A stretch of DNA of 64,000 nucleotides from Sphingopyxis indica (lineage in GTDB: Bacteria; Pseudomonadota; Alphaproteobacteria; Sphingomonadales; Sphingomonadaceae), in NCBI RefSeq assembly GCF_900188185.1, contig NZ_FZPA01000004.1, positions 124,001-188,000 on the forward strand, read 5' to 3'. The position numbers and the translations under genes were made by a program. The stretch's first letter is position 1. The number at the start of each line of letters is the position of its first letter. Below are positions 10,309 to 18,547 of the stretch, in pieces. The notes beneath the pieces were generated by a model. That model made no database searches and was not told where the DNA came from. It worked only from the letters and a program-made list of their open reading frames with translations.

Positions 10309-10911
10309 CTATTCGTAGAAAGTCTCGGTCGTCGTCTCGACCGTTTCGGTCACCACCGGCGGCGAAGTCGTAATGGTCACGCTGCCGGGCGAATAGCCGC
10401 CATAGCCATAGCTGTATCCCTGCCCGCGGCCGCCGCCCGGATAAGCGGTCGAATAATAGGTGCCCGGCGGCGCCGGAGCGGATGCAGGTGCGGGCGGCGG
10501 CGGGGCATAGCTCGTCCCCGGGCGCCCCTCGACCGTGCCCTGATAATATCCGCGATAGAAGCGGCCGTCGGACGCCTGAAACGTGCCGTCCCAAGTGCCC
10601 GTCCAGCGTCCGCTGGCATCGTAATTGCCGTTGTAGGGGGCCGCCGACGGCTGGCCGCTGCCGTCCCATGCGCCGGCCCAGCGCCCCTCGGCGTCGTAAC
10701 TGCCGCCATAAACCGCGTCGGGCTGCGCGGGCGGCGGCGTCTCGCTCGCGGCCGGCGCCCGGTCGGCGTTGCCGGCATAGACCCGGTCATCGGGCGCGCC
10801 GGGTGCGCCATAGTCGAGCGCGGGCGCCGGATTTTGGGTAAAGGCGCTCGCGGATTGAGCCCCGCCGAACAGCGACGCGGCGGCAGTGCTCAGGAGCAAA
10901 AGGGTGCGCAT
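10309..10911 (-). CDS. exported Gly/Tyr/Pro-rich protein with WDG repeats
   Basis: A 200-residue product. The ATG at 10909-10911 opens a signal peptide (MRTLLLLSTAAASLFGGAQS, ASA|F). Two near-copies, YGGSYDAEGRWAGAWDGS (about 83-100) and YNGNYDASGRWTGTWDGT (about 107-124), are followed by DGRFYRGYYQG. The C-terminal third is Pro-, Gly- and Thr-rich and ends VETTTETFYE. It is the third small exported protein in a row on this strand. Possibly a surface or periplasmic structural protein; no family recognised. Confidence 0.75.
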   Translation of the reverse strand: MRTLLLLSTAAASLFGGAQSASAFTQNPAPALDYGAPGAPDDRVYAGNADRAPAASETPPPAQPDAVYGGSYDAEGRWAGAWDGSGQPSAAPYNGNYDASGRWTGTWDGTFQASDGRFYRGYYQGTVEGRPGTSYAPPPPAPASAPAPPGTYYSTAYPGGGRGQGYSYGYGGYSPGSVTITTSPPVVTETVETTTETFYE

Positions 10912-11038
10912 GGCCGACCTCCCTGCTGGCGCGACTGCCGCGTCCGGCGACAACCGCTTGGGTTACAGCCTGTTAGCAAATTCCGAACGATTGCGCGAAT
11001 CCGTTAACCTTTTGCCTTACGTCCCATTTTGGGGCGGG

Positions 11039-11530
11039 TCAGGCGCCCGCGAGCGCCGCGGCGATCCGCGCCACGAGCGCTTCGGCGCCCACCTGATCCT
11101 CGGCCGCGAAGCGCCCGGGCCGGGGGCTGTCGAGGTCGAGCACGCCGATCAGCCGGTCGCCCGCGACGATCGGCACGACGAGTTCGCTGCGGCTCGCGGC
11201 GTCGCACGCGATATGGCCGGGAAAGGCGTGGACGTCCTCGACCCGCTGGCTCGCGCGCAGACGCGCCGCGGCGCCGCACACGCCCTTGTCGAGCGGAATG
11301 CGGATGCACGCCGCCTTGCCCTGAAAGGGGCCGAGCACCAGCTCCTCGCCGTCGAAGCGATAGAAGCCCGCCCAGTTGAGATCGGGGATCGCCTGCCAGA
11401 TCAGCGCGGCGACATTCGCCATATTGGCGATCGCATCGGGCTCGCCCGCGACGAGCGCCTCGGCGGCGTCGGCAGCCTCGGCCCACAAGGCGTCGGTTTC
11501 GGTCGCGGTGAAGGTCAAAGCATAGGACAT
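11039..11530 (-). CDS. msrC: free methionine-(R)-sulfoxide reductase (GAF domain)
   Basis: A 163-residue single GAF-domain enzyme that reduces free Met-R-sulfoxide using thioredoxin. The three family cysteines are present in KAACIRIPLDKGVCGAA and GHIACDAAS (spacing C-x9-C-x23-C), as in fRMsr. The N-terminal PDLNWAGFYRF and C-terminal GVLDLDSP strands are also family-typical. It fits with msrA at 20936 and SoxR at 16181 as oxidative-damage functions. The stop overlaps nothing; the prolyl oligopeptidase gene lies upstream in the same direction and ends 35 bases before this start. Confidence 0.92.
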   Translation of the reverse strand: MSYALTFTATETDALWAEAADAAEALVAGEPDAIANMANVAALIWQAIPDLNWAGFYRFDGEELVLGPFQGKAACIRIPLDKGVCGAAARLRASQRVEDVHAFPGHIACDAASRSELVVPIVAGDRLIGVLDLDSPRPGRFAAEDQVGAEALVARIAAALAGA

Positions 11531-11565
11531 GGGCGTCTTTCAACGAGGGTCGGAACCGATAGGGC

Positions 11566-13725
11566 CTATTCGACGGCGAGGCCGGTCCATTTCGCGGCGA
11601 AGGCATATTTGTCGGCGGCCTCGTCGATGATCTTGTCGGTCGGCTTGCCCGATCCGTGGCCGGCGCGCGTTTCGATGCGAATGAGGTGCGGCTTGTCGCC
11701 CGCGTCGGCGTGTTGGAGCGCCGCGGTATATTTGAAGCTGTGCCCCGGCACGACGCGATCGTCGGTGTCGGCGGTGGTCACCAGCACCGCCGGATACTCC
11801 ACCCCGTCGCGGATGTTGTGATAGGGCGAATATCGGATCAGATTTCTGAAATCGGCCTCCTTCGACGGATAGCCATAATCGTCGACCCAATAGCGCCCGG
11901 CGGTGAAGCGGTCGAAGCGCAGCATGTCCATCACGCCCACCGCGGGCAGCGCCGCGGCGAAAAGGTCGGGGCGCTGGTTGGTCACCGCGCCGACGAGCAG
12001 CCCGCCGTTCGACCCGCCCTCGATCGCGAGCTGGCCCTTGCCGGTGATGCCTTGCGCGATCAGATATTCGCCCGCGGCGATGAAGTCGTCGAACACATTC
12101 TGCTTGTTCGCAAGGCGCCCGGCGTCGTGCCACGCCTTGCCATATTCGCCTCCGCCGCGCAGGTTCGCGATCGCGAGCACCCCGCCCTGATCGACCCAGG
12201 CGAGCTTGGTCGGCGAGAAGGCCGGGGTCATCGAGATGTTGAAGCCGCCATAGCCGTAAAGCAGCGTCGGCGAGCCCTTGCTGCGGTCGAGCCCCTTCTT
12301 CATCACCACGAACATCGGCACTTCGGTGCCGTCCTTCGACTTGTAGAAGCGCTGTTCGACCGAAAATTGCTTCGGATCGAAGGTCAGCTTGGGCTCGGCG
12401 AAGATCGTCGTCTTTCCGGTCACCGTGTCGAGCCGATAGATGGTCGTCGGCCGCGCATAGCTCGAAAAGGCATAAAAGGTTTCGGGGTCGCCGGGCTTGC
12501 CGTCGAAGCCCGACGCGGTGCCGATGTCGGCGAGGTTGATCTCGGCGACCGGCTGGCCGTCCAGCGTCACCATCCGCGCCTCCGACTTGGCATCGCCGAG
12601 ATAGGAGAGAATGATGCGGCTGCCGACCTGCGACGCGCCGACCAGCGTGGCCTCGCTTTCGGCGACGAGCGGGGCGATCGCGTCGGGCTTGCCGATGTCC
12701 ATCGCGACGAGCCGCTGGCGCGGCGCATCCTTGTTGGTGAGGAAGACGAAGCGCGAGCCGTCGTTGCCGACATATTCCCAATTGTTGGCGAAATCGTCGA
12801 CGAGGATTTGGGGCTTCGGCGCCTGTTTCGACAGGTCATAGAGCGTCAGGCCATAGCGTTCGTCGGTGCCCTGCGACGAGGTGACGAGCAGGTAGCGGCC
12901 GTCGTCGGTCACCTGTGCGGTGTGGTTGAGCGCGGGCTTGTCGGGGGTCGCGTGAATCAGCAGGTCGGCGCTCTGCGGGGTGCCGAGCCGGTGGAAATAG
13001 ACCGCCTGATTTTCGTTGAGCGACTGGAAGGTTTCGCCGTCCTCGGGCACAGGGAAGCGCGAATAGTAAAAGCCGCTGCCGTCCTTCGCCCAGTCGAGCG
13101 CCGAAAATTTCACCCACCGAATCTCGTCGGGCAGATCCTTGCCGGTCGCGACATCCTTGACGCGCACGATGCGCCAGTCGGTGCCGCCGTCCTGTACCGC
13201 ATAGAGGAGGTGGGTGCCGTCCTTCGACGGCGTCCATTCGGCGAGCGCGGTCGCGCCGTCCTTTGCCCATAGATTGGGGTCGATCAGCACGCGCCCTTCG
13301 CCGCCCAGCCCGTCGCGGACATAGAGCACCGACTGCGGCTGCAACCCGTCGTTGCGCGTGTAGAAATAGCGGCTTCCCGCCTTTTCGGGCAGGCCGAAGC
13401 GCTCGTAATTATAAAGCTCGGTCATCCGCTTGGCGAAGACGTCGCGCCCCGGCAGCGTATCGAGATAGGCGTCGGTGACCTTGTTTTCGGCGGCGACCCA
13501 TGCCGCGACCTTCGGATCGGTGCGCACGTCGTTCTCGAGCCAGCGATAGGGATCGGCGACCTCGACCCCGAACTGCGTATCGACCGTGTCGCCGCGCGCG
13601 GTCGCCGGATAGGCGAGCCCGCTCGCCGGTGCCGCCGCGGCCGCGCTTTCCGCCGCCTGCGTTGCTCCCGGTACGGTCATCAGCAGGGCAAGCGCCAGCG
13701 GCGCGCGATATTTGGGTCGAAGCAT
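11566..13725 (-). CDS. secreted prolyl oligopeptidase family serine peptidase (S9A)
   Basis: A 719-residue protein with a signal peptide (MLRPKYRAPLALALLMTVPG, ATQA|A). Residues about 45-420 form the seven-bladed propeller region typical of S9A (the domain starts VADPYRWLEND). The C-terminal alpha/beta-hydrolase has nucleophile Ser in GGSNGG (about 572), Asp in TADTDDRV (about 655) and His in RAGHGSG (about 690). It hydrolyses short peptides after proline, here in the periplasm. I chose ATG 13723-13725; longer frames upstream belong to the shadow of the DUF1232 gene. Upstream of msrC in the same direction. Confidence 0.93.
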   Translation of the reverse strand: MLRPKYRAPLALALLMTVPGATQAAESAAAAAPASGLAYPATARGDTVDTQFGVEVADPYRWLENDVRTDPKVAAWVAAENKVTDAYLDTLPGRDVFAKRMTELYNYERFGLPEKAGSRYFYTRNDGLQPQSVLYVRDGLGGEGRVLIDPNLWAKDGATALAEWTPSKDGTHLLYAVQDGGTDWRIVRVKDVATGKDLPDEIRWVKFSALDWAKDGSGFYYSRFPVPEDGETFQSLNENQAVYFHRLGTPQSADLLIHATPDKPALNHTAQVTDDGRYLLVTSSQGTDERYGLTLYDLSKQAPKPQILVDDFANNWEYVGNDGSRFVFLTNKDAPRQRLVAMDIGKPDAIAPLVAESEATLVGASQVGSRIILSYLGDAKSEARMVTLDGQPVAEINLADIGTASGFDGKPGDPETFYAFSSYARPTTIYRLDTVTGKTTIFAEPKLTFDPKQFSVEQRFYKSKDGTEVPMFVVMKKGLDRSKGSPTLLYGYGGFNISMTPAFSPTKLAWVDQGGVLAIANLRGGGEYGKAWHDAGRLANKQNVFDDFIAAGEYLIAQGITGKGQLAIEGGSNGGLLVGAVTNQRPDLFAAALPAVGVMDMLRFDRFTAGRYWVDDYGYPSKEADFRNLIRYSPYHNIRDGVEYPAVLVTTADTDDRVVPGHSFKYTAALQHADAGDKPHLIRIETRAGHGSGKPTDKIIDEAADKYAFAAKWTGLAVE

Positions 13726-13814
13726 GGCAAGGCGATCCTCATGGCTTGGGTAATAATCGTGCGCGGCACTGTAAGCATCGGTGGGGGACGGGCAAGGGGG
13801 TTTGGGGGAGGCAA

Positions 13815-14222
13815 TCAATGCGCGGGCGAGACCCGCACGCTCCAATAGAGGATATAAAGCAGGCCCGCCCAGATGAGCAGGATGGCGATCATGCCGGCGC
13901 GGCTCGACGGGCGCTCGCTTGCGGCCTCGGCTACCCCGCGAAATTCGGCCCACAGCGTTGCCGGGATCAGGCGCCGAACAGCCCACAGGCCCGCGGGGAC
14001 GAGGATCAGATCGTCGATCCAGCCGAGGACGGGCACGAAATCGGGGATCAGGTCGATCGGCGACAGCGCATAGGCGGCGACCGCGACCGCGAGCAACCGC
14101 GCGGCCACGGGCACGCGCGGGTCGCGCGCGGCGAGCCACGCGGCGTGCGCCTCGATCCTCAGCCGATGGCCCAGATCGGCGATGCGTTCGGAAAGGGATT
14201 TGCCCGGCATGGCCGACAGCAT
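13815..14222 (-). CDS. DUF1232 (YkvA-like) small membrane protein
   Basis: About 135 residues. The motif AYALSPIDLIPDFVPVLGWI is diagnostic of DUF1232. A final hydrophobic segment, MIAILLIWAGLLYILYW, forms a C-terminal membrane anchor. The start is either ATG 14220-14222, with GTGAAG upstream, or ATG 14208-14210 (MPGKSL), which lacks a Shine-Dalgarno; I took the first. The start lies only 12 bases from the divergent epimerase start, so the two genes must share or overlap promoter sequence. Function of the family is unknown. Confidence 0.8.
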   Translation of the reverse strand: MLSAMPGKSLSERIADLGHRLRIEAHAAWLAARDPRVPVAARLLAVAVAAYALSPIDLIPDFVPVLGWIDDLILVPAGLWAVRRLIPATLWAEFRGVAEAASERPSSRAGMIAILLIWAGLLYILYWSVRVSPAH

Positions 14223-14234
14223 TACTTCACTTGC

Positions 14235-15227
14235 ATGGCTATCCAACTGAAAAGCGCGCGCGTCGAACGCTGGCCGGTCGCGGGGCAGTTCGTCATCAGT
14301 CGCGGCGCGACCGACCATGTCGACGTCGTCGTCGCCGAGATCGAAGGCGAAGGCGCGCTGGGCCGCGGCGAAGGCACGCCGGTCTATTATCTCGGTGAGG
14401 ATGCGGCCGGGTGCCGCGACCAGATCCTCCACACCGCGGCGCATATCGCGGCGATGGGTGCGGCCGAGGCGCGCGCGGCGATTCAGGAGCTGATGCCGCC
14501 GGGCGCCGCGCGCAACGCGCTCGATTGCGCGCTGTGGGACCTCGAGGCGAAGCAGCGCGGGCTGCGCCTCTGGCAGCTTGTCGGCTGCGACGGTGCCCCG
14601 ACCGCGCGCGTCACCGCCTTCACCATTTCGCTCGGCACGCCCGGCGCGATGGCCGAGCAGGCGGCGACCGCGGCGGCCGACGGCTATCGCCTGCTCAAGA
14701 TCAAGCTGACCGGCACGGACGACCGCCTGCGCGTCGCCGCGGTGCGCAAGGGCGCGCCCGATGCGCGGCTGATCGTCGATGCCAATGAAAGCTGGGGGCA
14801 GGTCGATCTTTTGACCGAGGCCGAAGCACTCGCCGACCTTGGCGTCGAGATGATCGAGCAACCGGTGCCGGTGGGCACCGACGCGCTGCTCGACGGCGTC
14901 TATGCGCCGGTCCCCTTCGTCGCCGACGAAAGCTGTCACACCGCCGCCGACGTCGCGCGGATCGGCGCCTTCTATGACGGGGTGAACATCAAGCTCGACA
15001 AGGCGGGCGGGCTGACCGAGGCGCTGCGGCTCGCCGATGCCGCCGACGCGGCGGGGCTTGCGATCATGGTCGGCTGTATGCTGTCGACCAGCCTCGCGAT
15101 CGCGCCTGCCTTCGTCCTCGCGCAGCGCGCGCGCTGGGTCGACCTCGACGGCCCCGCGCTGCTCGCACGCGACCGCGAGGAAGGGTTCGAGTTTCGCGAG
15201 GGGATGGTGGGGCCAAGGATCGGGTGA
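14235..15227 (+). CDS. dipeptide epimerase (enolase superfamily, L-Ala-D/L-Glu epimerase type)
   Basis: A 330-residue enolase-superfamily protein. The barrel carries the acid/base Lys pair in LLKIKLTG (KxK), then metal ligands in IVDANESW, MIEQPVP and VADESCH, the second Lys in NIKLDKAGG, and the DLDGPALL terminal strand. This set is that of dipeptide epimerases, which interconvert L-Ala-D-Glu and L-Ala-L-Glu in murein-peptide recycling; other dipeptides are possible. The start ATG 14235 faces the divergent DUF1232 start. Confidence 0.88.
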   Translation: MAIQLKSARVERWPVAGQFVISRGATDHVDVVVAEIEGEGALGRGEGTPVYYLGEDAAGCRDQILHTAAHIAAMGAAEARAAIQELMPPGAARNALDCALWDLEAKQRGLRLWQLVGCDGAPTARVTAFTISLGTPGAMAEQAATAAADGYRLLKIKLTGTDDRLRVAAVRKGAPDARLIVDANESWGQVDLLTEAEALADLGVEMIEQPVPVGTDALLDGVYAPVPFVADESCHTAADVARIGAFYDGVNIKLDKAGGLTEALRLADAADAAGLAIMVGCMLSTSLAIAPAFVLAQRARWVDLDGPALLARDREEGFEFREGMVGPRIG

Positions 15228-15264
15228 CCGTCCGCACTGGGGTGGGTTTGAGACATTGGCTGCA

Positions 15265-15455
15265 CCCCTCCTCTTCAGAGGAGGGGCAGCGAGACTTGGG
15301 CGCTTCGCGCCCTAGTCGCAGCGGGGTGGTGCTCGAAGTCTTGCGCGCTATCGCGCGCCACCACCGGCGTCGGGTGAACAGTCCCCCGGACTGTTCAGGT
15401 CGGTCCGGGGGACCGACCGACCCGACACCCCCCTCCTCTGAAGAGGAGGGGCTTA
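15265..15455. repeat. family A repeat copy 2, interrupted by a nested cruciform
   Basis: Outer palindromes at 15265-15286 (CCCCTCCTCT-TC-AGAGGAGGGG) and 15430-15451. The interior up to CACCACC matches copy A6 (57588-57722) almost exactly, then diverges: 15369-15426 is an extra block of nested inverted repeats (GTCGGGT/ACCCGAC outside; GAACAGTCC/GGACTGTTC and GGTCGGTCC/GGACCGACC inside) where A6 reads straight on to CCCAACCCC. The gap 15228-15697 contains this copy, repeat D1 and no gene. Confidence 0.88.
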
Positions 15456-15494
15456 AGAAGGTCCGCAATCGCTCGGATGCCGCCTTCCAAACAT

Positions 15495-15565
15495 TTCGCG
15501 CAGAGACGCAGAGAACGCAGAGATTTTCACGCTTGCCCTCTGCGCTCTCTGCGTCTCTGCGCGAA
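15495..15565. repeat. dispersed 'CAGAG' inverted repeat, family D copy 1
   Basis: Arms 15495-15522 and 15538-15565 match as inverted repeats at 27 of 28 positions, each built of GCGCAGAGACGCAGAG-like units. The loop is 15 bases. Related elements lie at 59378-59525 and 62492-62713. Confidence 0.85.
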
Positions 15566-15697
15566 TCTGGCGACGGCCTGACGGCAGCAATCGGTCGTTT
15601 CCGGTCATTGCGTCCAGATTGGCACGAATGGCCGCTTCCACCCGTCATCACCTCATCCCCTTCGCCGTCGCGCTGACGCAGTGCCGGCTTGCCCGGC

Positions 15698-16093
15698 TCA
15701 ACGCCCGCGCGGCTCGGCGTAGCTCACCACCTCATATTCGATGCCGTCGGGGTCGAGGAAATAGAAGCGGCGCCCGGGCTCGTAGTCGCCGTGGTTGAAC
15801 GGGGTCAGGCCGACCGCCTTGACGCGCATCTCGATCGTGTCGAGGTCGTCGACCTGCACCCCGACATGGTTGAGCGGCGCGCCCTTGGGATAGCGCCCGT
15901 CCGCATCTTCGCCGTCGGGCCCGGTATAGAGCGCGACATAGGCGGCCTCGCTGCCGAGGTGGATGGTGCGTCCGCCGTCGCGCGCCGGGCCGCGCCAGCG
16001 TTCGTGCCAGCCGAAGATCGCCGACAATATGCCCGCGGTCCGGTCGGGATCGCTGACGGTCAGGTTCACATGTTCGATAAAGGGGGACGTCAC
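15698..16093 (-). CDS. VOC-family (glyoxalase/dioxygenase-fold) protein, likely SoxR target
   Basis: About 131 residues. The single VOC module pair starts PFIEHVNLTVSDPDRTAGIL and ends RRFYFLDPDGIEYEVVSY, with the metal-site patterns H of EHVNL, H of NHVGVQV and E of IEYEVV. Members detoxify methylglyoxal, bind antibiotics or cleave catechols; which applies here is unknown. I chose GTG 16091-16093 because AGGAGCGAAGACC precedes it; the upstream ATG at 16139-16141 lies inside the promoter. Its promoter has the long spacer and operator expected of a SoxR-activated gene. Confidence 0.83.
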   Translation of the reverse strand: MTSPFIEHVNLTVSDPDRTAGILSAIFGWHERWRGPARDGGRTIHLGSEAAYVALYTGPDGEDADGRYPKGAPLNHVGVQVDDLDTIEMRVKAVGLTPFNHGDYEPGRRFYFLDPDGIEYEVVSYAEPRGR

Positions 16094-16126
16094 GGTCTTC
16101 GCTCCTGATTCGGGTTGACGTCGCGC

Positions 16127-16157
16127 CATATGAAAGCTCAACTGAGGTTGAGATCAA
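16127..16157 (-). promoter_or_regulatory. SoxR-type promoter with 19-bp spacer driving the VOC gene
   Basis: On the minus strand the -35 TTGATC (16152-16157) and -10 CATATG (16127-16132) are 19 bases apart, the over-long spacing that MerR-family regulators such as SoxR require. The SoxR box lies inside the spacer. The predicted start is about 26 bases before the GTG. Confidence 0.7.
16137..16152. promoter_or_regulatory. SoxR box
   Basis: CTCAACTGAGGTTGAG, with perfect 6-bp arms. It has the CTCAA-N6-TTGAG pattern and spacing of the classical SoxR operator and lies 29 bases upstream of soxR itself, so it can both activate the VOC gene and regulate soxR. Confidence 0.78.
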
Positions 16158-16180
16158 GCGAAAGCCGAACGGAGACGAGA

Positions 16181-16693
16181 ATGCACCGGACCGACCTGAT
16201 CGCGATCGGCGAACTGGCCGCGCGCACCGGCGTCGCGGTGTCGGCGATCCGCTTTTACGAAGCGAAGGGACTGGTCGAGGCGCTGCGCACGCGCGGCGGC
16301 CAGCGCCGCTTCCTGCGCGCCGACATCCGCCGCGTCTCGTTCATCCTGATCGCGCAGCAATTGGGATTGAGCCTCGAGGAAATCGCCGACGAACTGGCGC
16401 GCCTTCCCGCCGGGCGGACGCCCAACGCCGCCGACTGGGCGCGGATCAGCACCGACCTGCGCGCGCGGATCGACGCGCGGATCGCCGCGCTCGAACGCAC
16501 GCGCAAGCTGCTCGACCAGTGCATCGGCTGCGGCTGCCTGTCGCTGAAGAAATGCAGGCTCTATAATGCGCAGGACAAGGCGGCGCAGCGCGGCGCGGGG
16601 CCGCGCTACCTGCTCGGCGACCGGCCGGGGGAGATTGCCGAGGTGAGCGATGGCGGCAAAACGGGCGCATCGCGCCCGTCGCCCGGACCATGA
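16181..16693 (+). CDS. soxR: redox-sensing transcriptional activator SoxR
   Basis: A 170-residue MerR-family regulator. The winged helix-turn-helix occupies residues 7-75 (IGELAARTGVAVSAIRFYEA), then a dimerisation helix and the [2Fe-2S] ligands C114, C117, C119 and C125 (CIGCGCLSLKKC), exactly the SoxR C-x2-C-x-C-x5-C spacing. The cluster responds to redox-cycling compounds. There is no soxS in view; as outside the enterics, SoxR here probably acts directly, with the divergent VOC gene as target. The start ATG follows GGAGACGAGA. Confidence 0.95.
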   Translation: MHRTDLIAIGELAARTGVAVSAIRFYEAKGLVEALRTRGGQRRFLRADIRRVSFILIAQQLGLSLEEIADELARLPAGRTPNAADWARISTDLRARIDARIAALERTRKLLDQCIGCGCLSLKKCRLYNAQDKAAQRGAGPRYLLGDRPGEIAEVSDGGKTGASRPSPGP

Positions 16694-16802
16694 TGAACGA
16701 AAATGGCTCGTCTTCGGAAAAGCTTGCGGTGCGCCGCCCCGGCGCTAGGATGCCGCTTGCGCCGGCGGCGCTTATGGCCATCCGGCGGAAGGAGAGGGTC
16801 AT

Positions 16803-17528
16803 ATGAGCAATATGCAAAAGGGGTTGGCCGAGTTTATCGGCACTTTTTGGCTTGTCTTCGGTGGCTGCGGCAGCGCGGTGATCGCGGCGGGATTTCCCGA
16901 CGTCGGCATCGGCCTGCTGGGGGTCGCGCTGGCTTTCGGTCTCACCGTTCTCACCATGGCCTATGCGATCGGCCATATTTCGGGATGCCATCTCAATCCG
17001 GCGGTAACCGTCGGCCTGTGGGCCGGAGGGCGCTTCGAGGCGCGCGACATCCCGCTCTATGTCGTTGCACAGGTGCTCGGCGCGATCGTCGCGGCGTTCC
17101 TGCTCTTCTACATCGCCAGCGGCAGCCCGGCCTATGATCTGGCGACCAACGGTCTCGCCGCCAACGGGGTCGGCGAGGGATCGCCGGGCGGCTATGACCT
17201 CTGGTCGGGCCTGATCATCGAAATCGTGCTCACTGCGGGATTCGTCTGGGTGATCATGGGAGCGACCGACGGCCGCGCGCCTGCGGGTTTCGCGCCGATC
17301 GCGATCGGACTTGCGCTCACCTTGATCCACCTGATTTCGATCCCCGTGACCAACACCTCGGTCAACCCGGCGCGCAGCACCGGCCCGGCGCTCGTCGTCG
17401 GCGGGCTGGCGCTCCAGCAGCTGTGGCTCTTCTGGCTCGCCCCGCTGATCGGCGGCGCGGTCGGCGGCTGGCTCTATCGGACCGTGGGCGCCGACACGCA
17501 TCCCAAGCCCGATATCGAGGGGCAATAG
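16803..17528 (+). CDS. aqpZ: aquaporin Z
   Basis: A 241-residue water channel of the inner membrane with six membrane helices. The N-terminal [14 protein letters not shown] is the AqpZ signature. The two pore NPA boxes are HLNPAVT (N65-A67) and SVNPARS (N188-A190), with selectivity-filter H174 and R191. [11 protein letters not shown] has Cys where Gly is common. Start ATG 16803 follows GGAAGGAGAGGG. It ends 38 bases before the convergent galU stop. Confidence 0.95.
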   Translation: MSNMQKGLAEFIGTFWLVFGGCGSAVIAAGFPDVGIGLLGVALAFGLTVLTMAYAIGHISGCHLNPAVTVGLWAGGRFEARDIPLYVVAQVLGAIVAAFLLFYIASGSPAYDLATNGLAANGVGEGSPGGYDLWSGLIIEIVLTAGFVWVIMGATDGRAPAGFAPIAIGLALTLIHLISIPVTNTSVNPARSTGPALVVGGLALQQLWLFWLAPLIGGAVGGWLYRTVGADTHPKPDIEGQ

Positions 17529-17529
17529 G

Positions 17530-17566
17530 GGCGGCGCGCCGGCCGGAGTCCCCGGTCGGCGCCGCC
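17530..17566. terminator. GC-rich hairpin between convergent aqpZ and galU
   Basis: GGCGGCGC (17530-17537) pairs with GCGCCGCC (17559-17566), with an inner stem GGCCGG/CCGGTC around AGTCC. There is no long T-run, but the position exactly between two convergent stops supports a shared transcription end. Confidence 0.55.
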
Positions 17567-18429
17567 TATTTCAACAGGTCGACCGCAAAGGCGCGCACCT
17601 CGTCCGCCATGTCGGGGCGTTCGAGCGCGAGCGCGAGATTGGCCTGGATATAGCCCGCCTTCGATCCGCAGTCGTAGCGGGTGCCGTCGAAGGTCACGGC
17701 ATGGAAAGGCTGCTGCCCGATCATCGACGCCATCGCATCGGTGAGCTGGATTTCGCCGCCCGCGCCCTTTTCCTGCCCTTCGAGCACGCGCATCACCTCG
17801 GGCTGGAGGATATAGCGGCCCGAAATGATCAGGTTCGACGGCGCCTCGGCGACCGGGGGCTTTTCGACGAGGCCGGTGACTTCGGTCAGCGCGCCGTCGC
17901 GCGCGCCCGGCGCGATCACGCCATAGCTCGATACCTTATCCTGCGGGACTTCGAGCACCGAGATCAGATTGCCGCCGACCTTGGCATAGGCATCGACCAT
18001 CTGCTTCATGCAGCCGGGCGAGCCGTGCATGAATTCGTCGGGCAGGAAGATGGCGAAGGGTTCGTCGCCGACGATGTCGCGTGCGCACCAGATGGCGTGG
18101 CCGAGCCCGAGCGGTTCCTGCTGGCGGACATAGGCGCAATTGCCGGGGCCGAGGCGCGTCGGTGCGAGCACCGACAGATTCTTGCCGCGTTCGGACATCG
18201 TCTTTTCGAGCTCGAAGGCGATGTCGAAATGGTCCTCGATCGCGCTCTTGCCGCGGCCGGTGACGAAGATCATCTGCTCGATCCCCGCCTCGCGCGCCTC
18301 GTCGACCGCATATTGGATCAGCGGGCGGTCGACGACCGGCAGCATCTCCTTGGGAATAGCCTTGGTCGCGGGCAGGAAGCGGGTGCCGAGGCCGGCGACG
18401 GGAAAAACGGCTTTGCGGATCGGTTTCAT
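17566..18429 (-). CDS. galU: UTP-glucose-1-phosphate uridylyltransferase
   Basis: A 287-residue enzyme making UDP-glucose from UTP and glucose-1-phosphate for exopolysaccharide and envelope sugars. The N-terminal nucleotide-binding loop VFPVAGLGTRFLPATKAIPK (about 7-26) and MLPVVDRPLIQYAVDEA are typical of GalU. IFVTGRGKSAIEDHFD and FAIFLPDEF are further family blocks. ATG 18427-18429 has AGGA 9 bases upstream. Length is normal for the family. Confidence 0.95.
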   Translation of the reverse strand: MKPIRKAVFPVAGLGTRFLPATKAIPKEMLPVVDRPLIQYAVDEAREAGIEQMIFVTGRGKSAIEDHFDIAFELEKTMSERGKNLSVLAPTRLGPGNCAYVRQQEPLGLGHAIWCARDIVGDEPFAIFLPDEFMHGSPGCMKQMVDAYAKVGGNLISVLEVPQDKVSSYGVIAPGARDGALTEVTGLVEKPPVAEAPSNLIISGRYILQPEVMRVLEGQEKGAGGEIQLTDAMASMIGQQPFHAVTFDGTRYDCGSKAGYIQANLALALERPDMADEVRAFAVDLLK

Positions 18430-18547
18430 GGGAACGGTCCTATTGGCGGCGAGATCGAAATCAATGGGCAAGATCGTCGATACGACGAAACCTCTCGACC
18501 CTGCGTCCCGTCGATATAGCGGTCCGCCGATCTTGGCTCGACGACTA

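Noticed and set aside
11656-13272. 538-residue open frame on the plus strand
   Set aside because: Antisense to the prolyl oligopeptidase, which has its full catalytic triad.
15495-15565. CRISPR-like short repeats
   Set aside because: The CAGAG units form one inverted repeat, without regularly spaced direct repeats or spacers; no cas gene is near. The same holds for 59378-59525 and 62492-62713.
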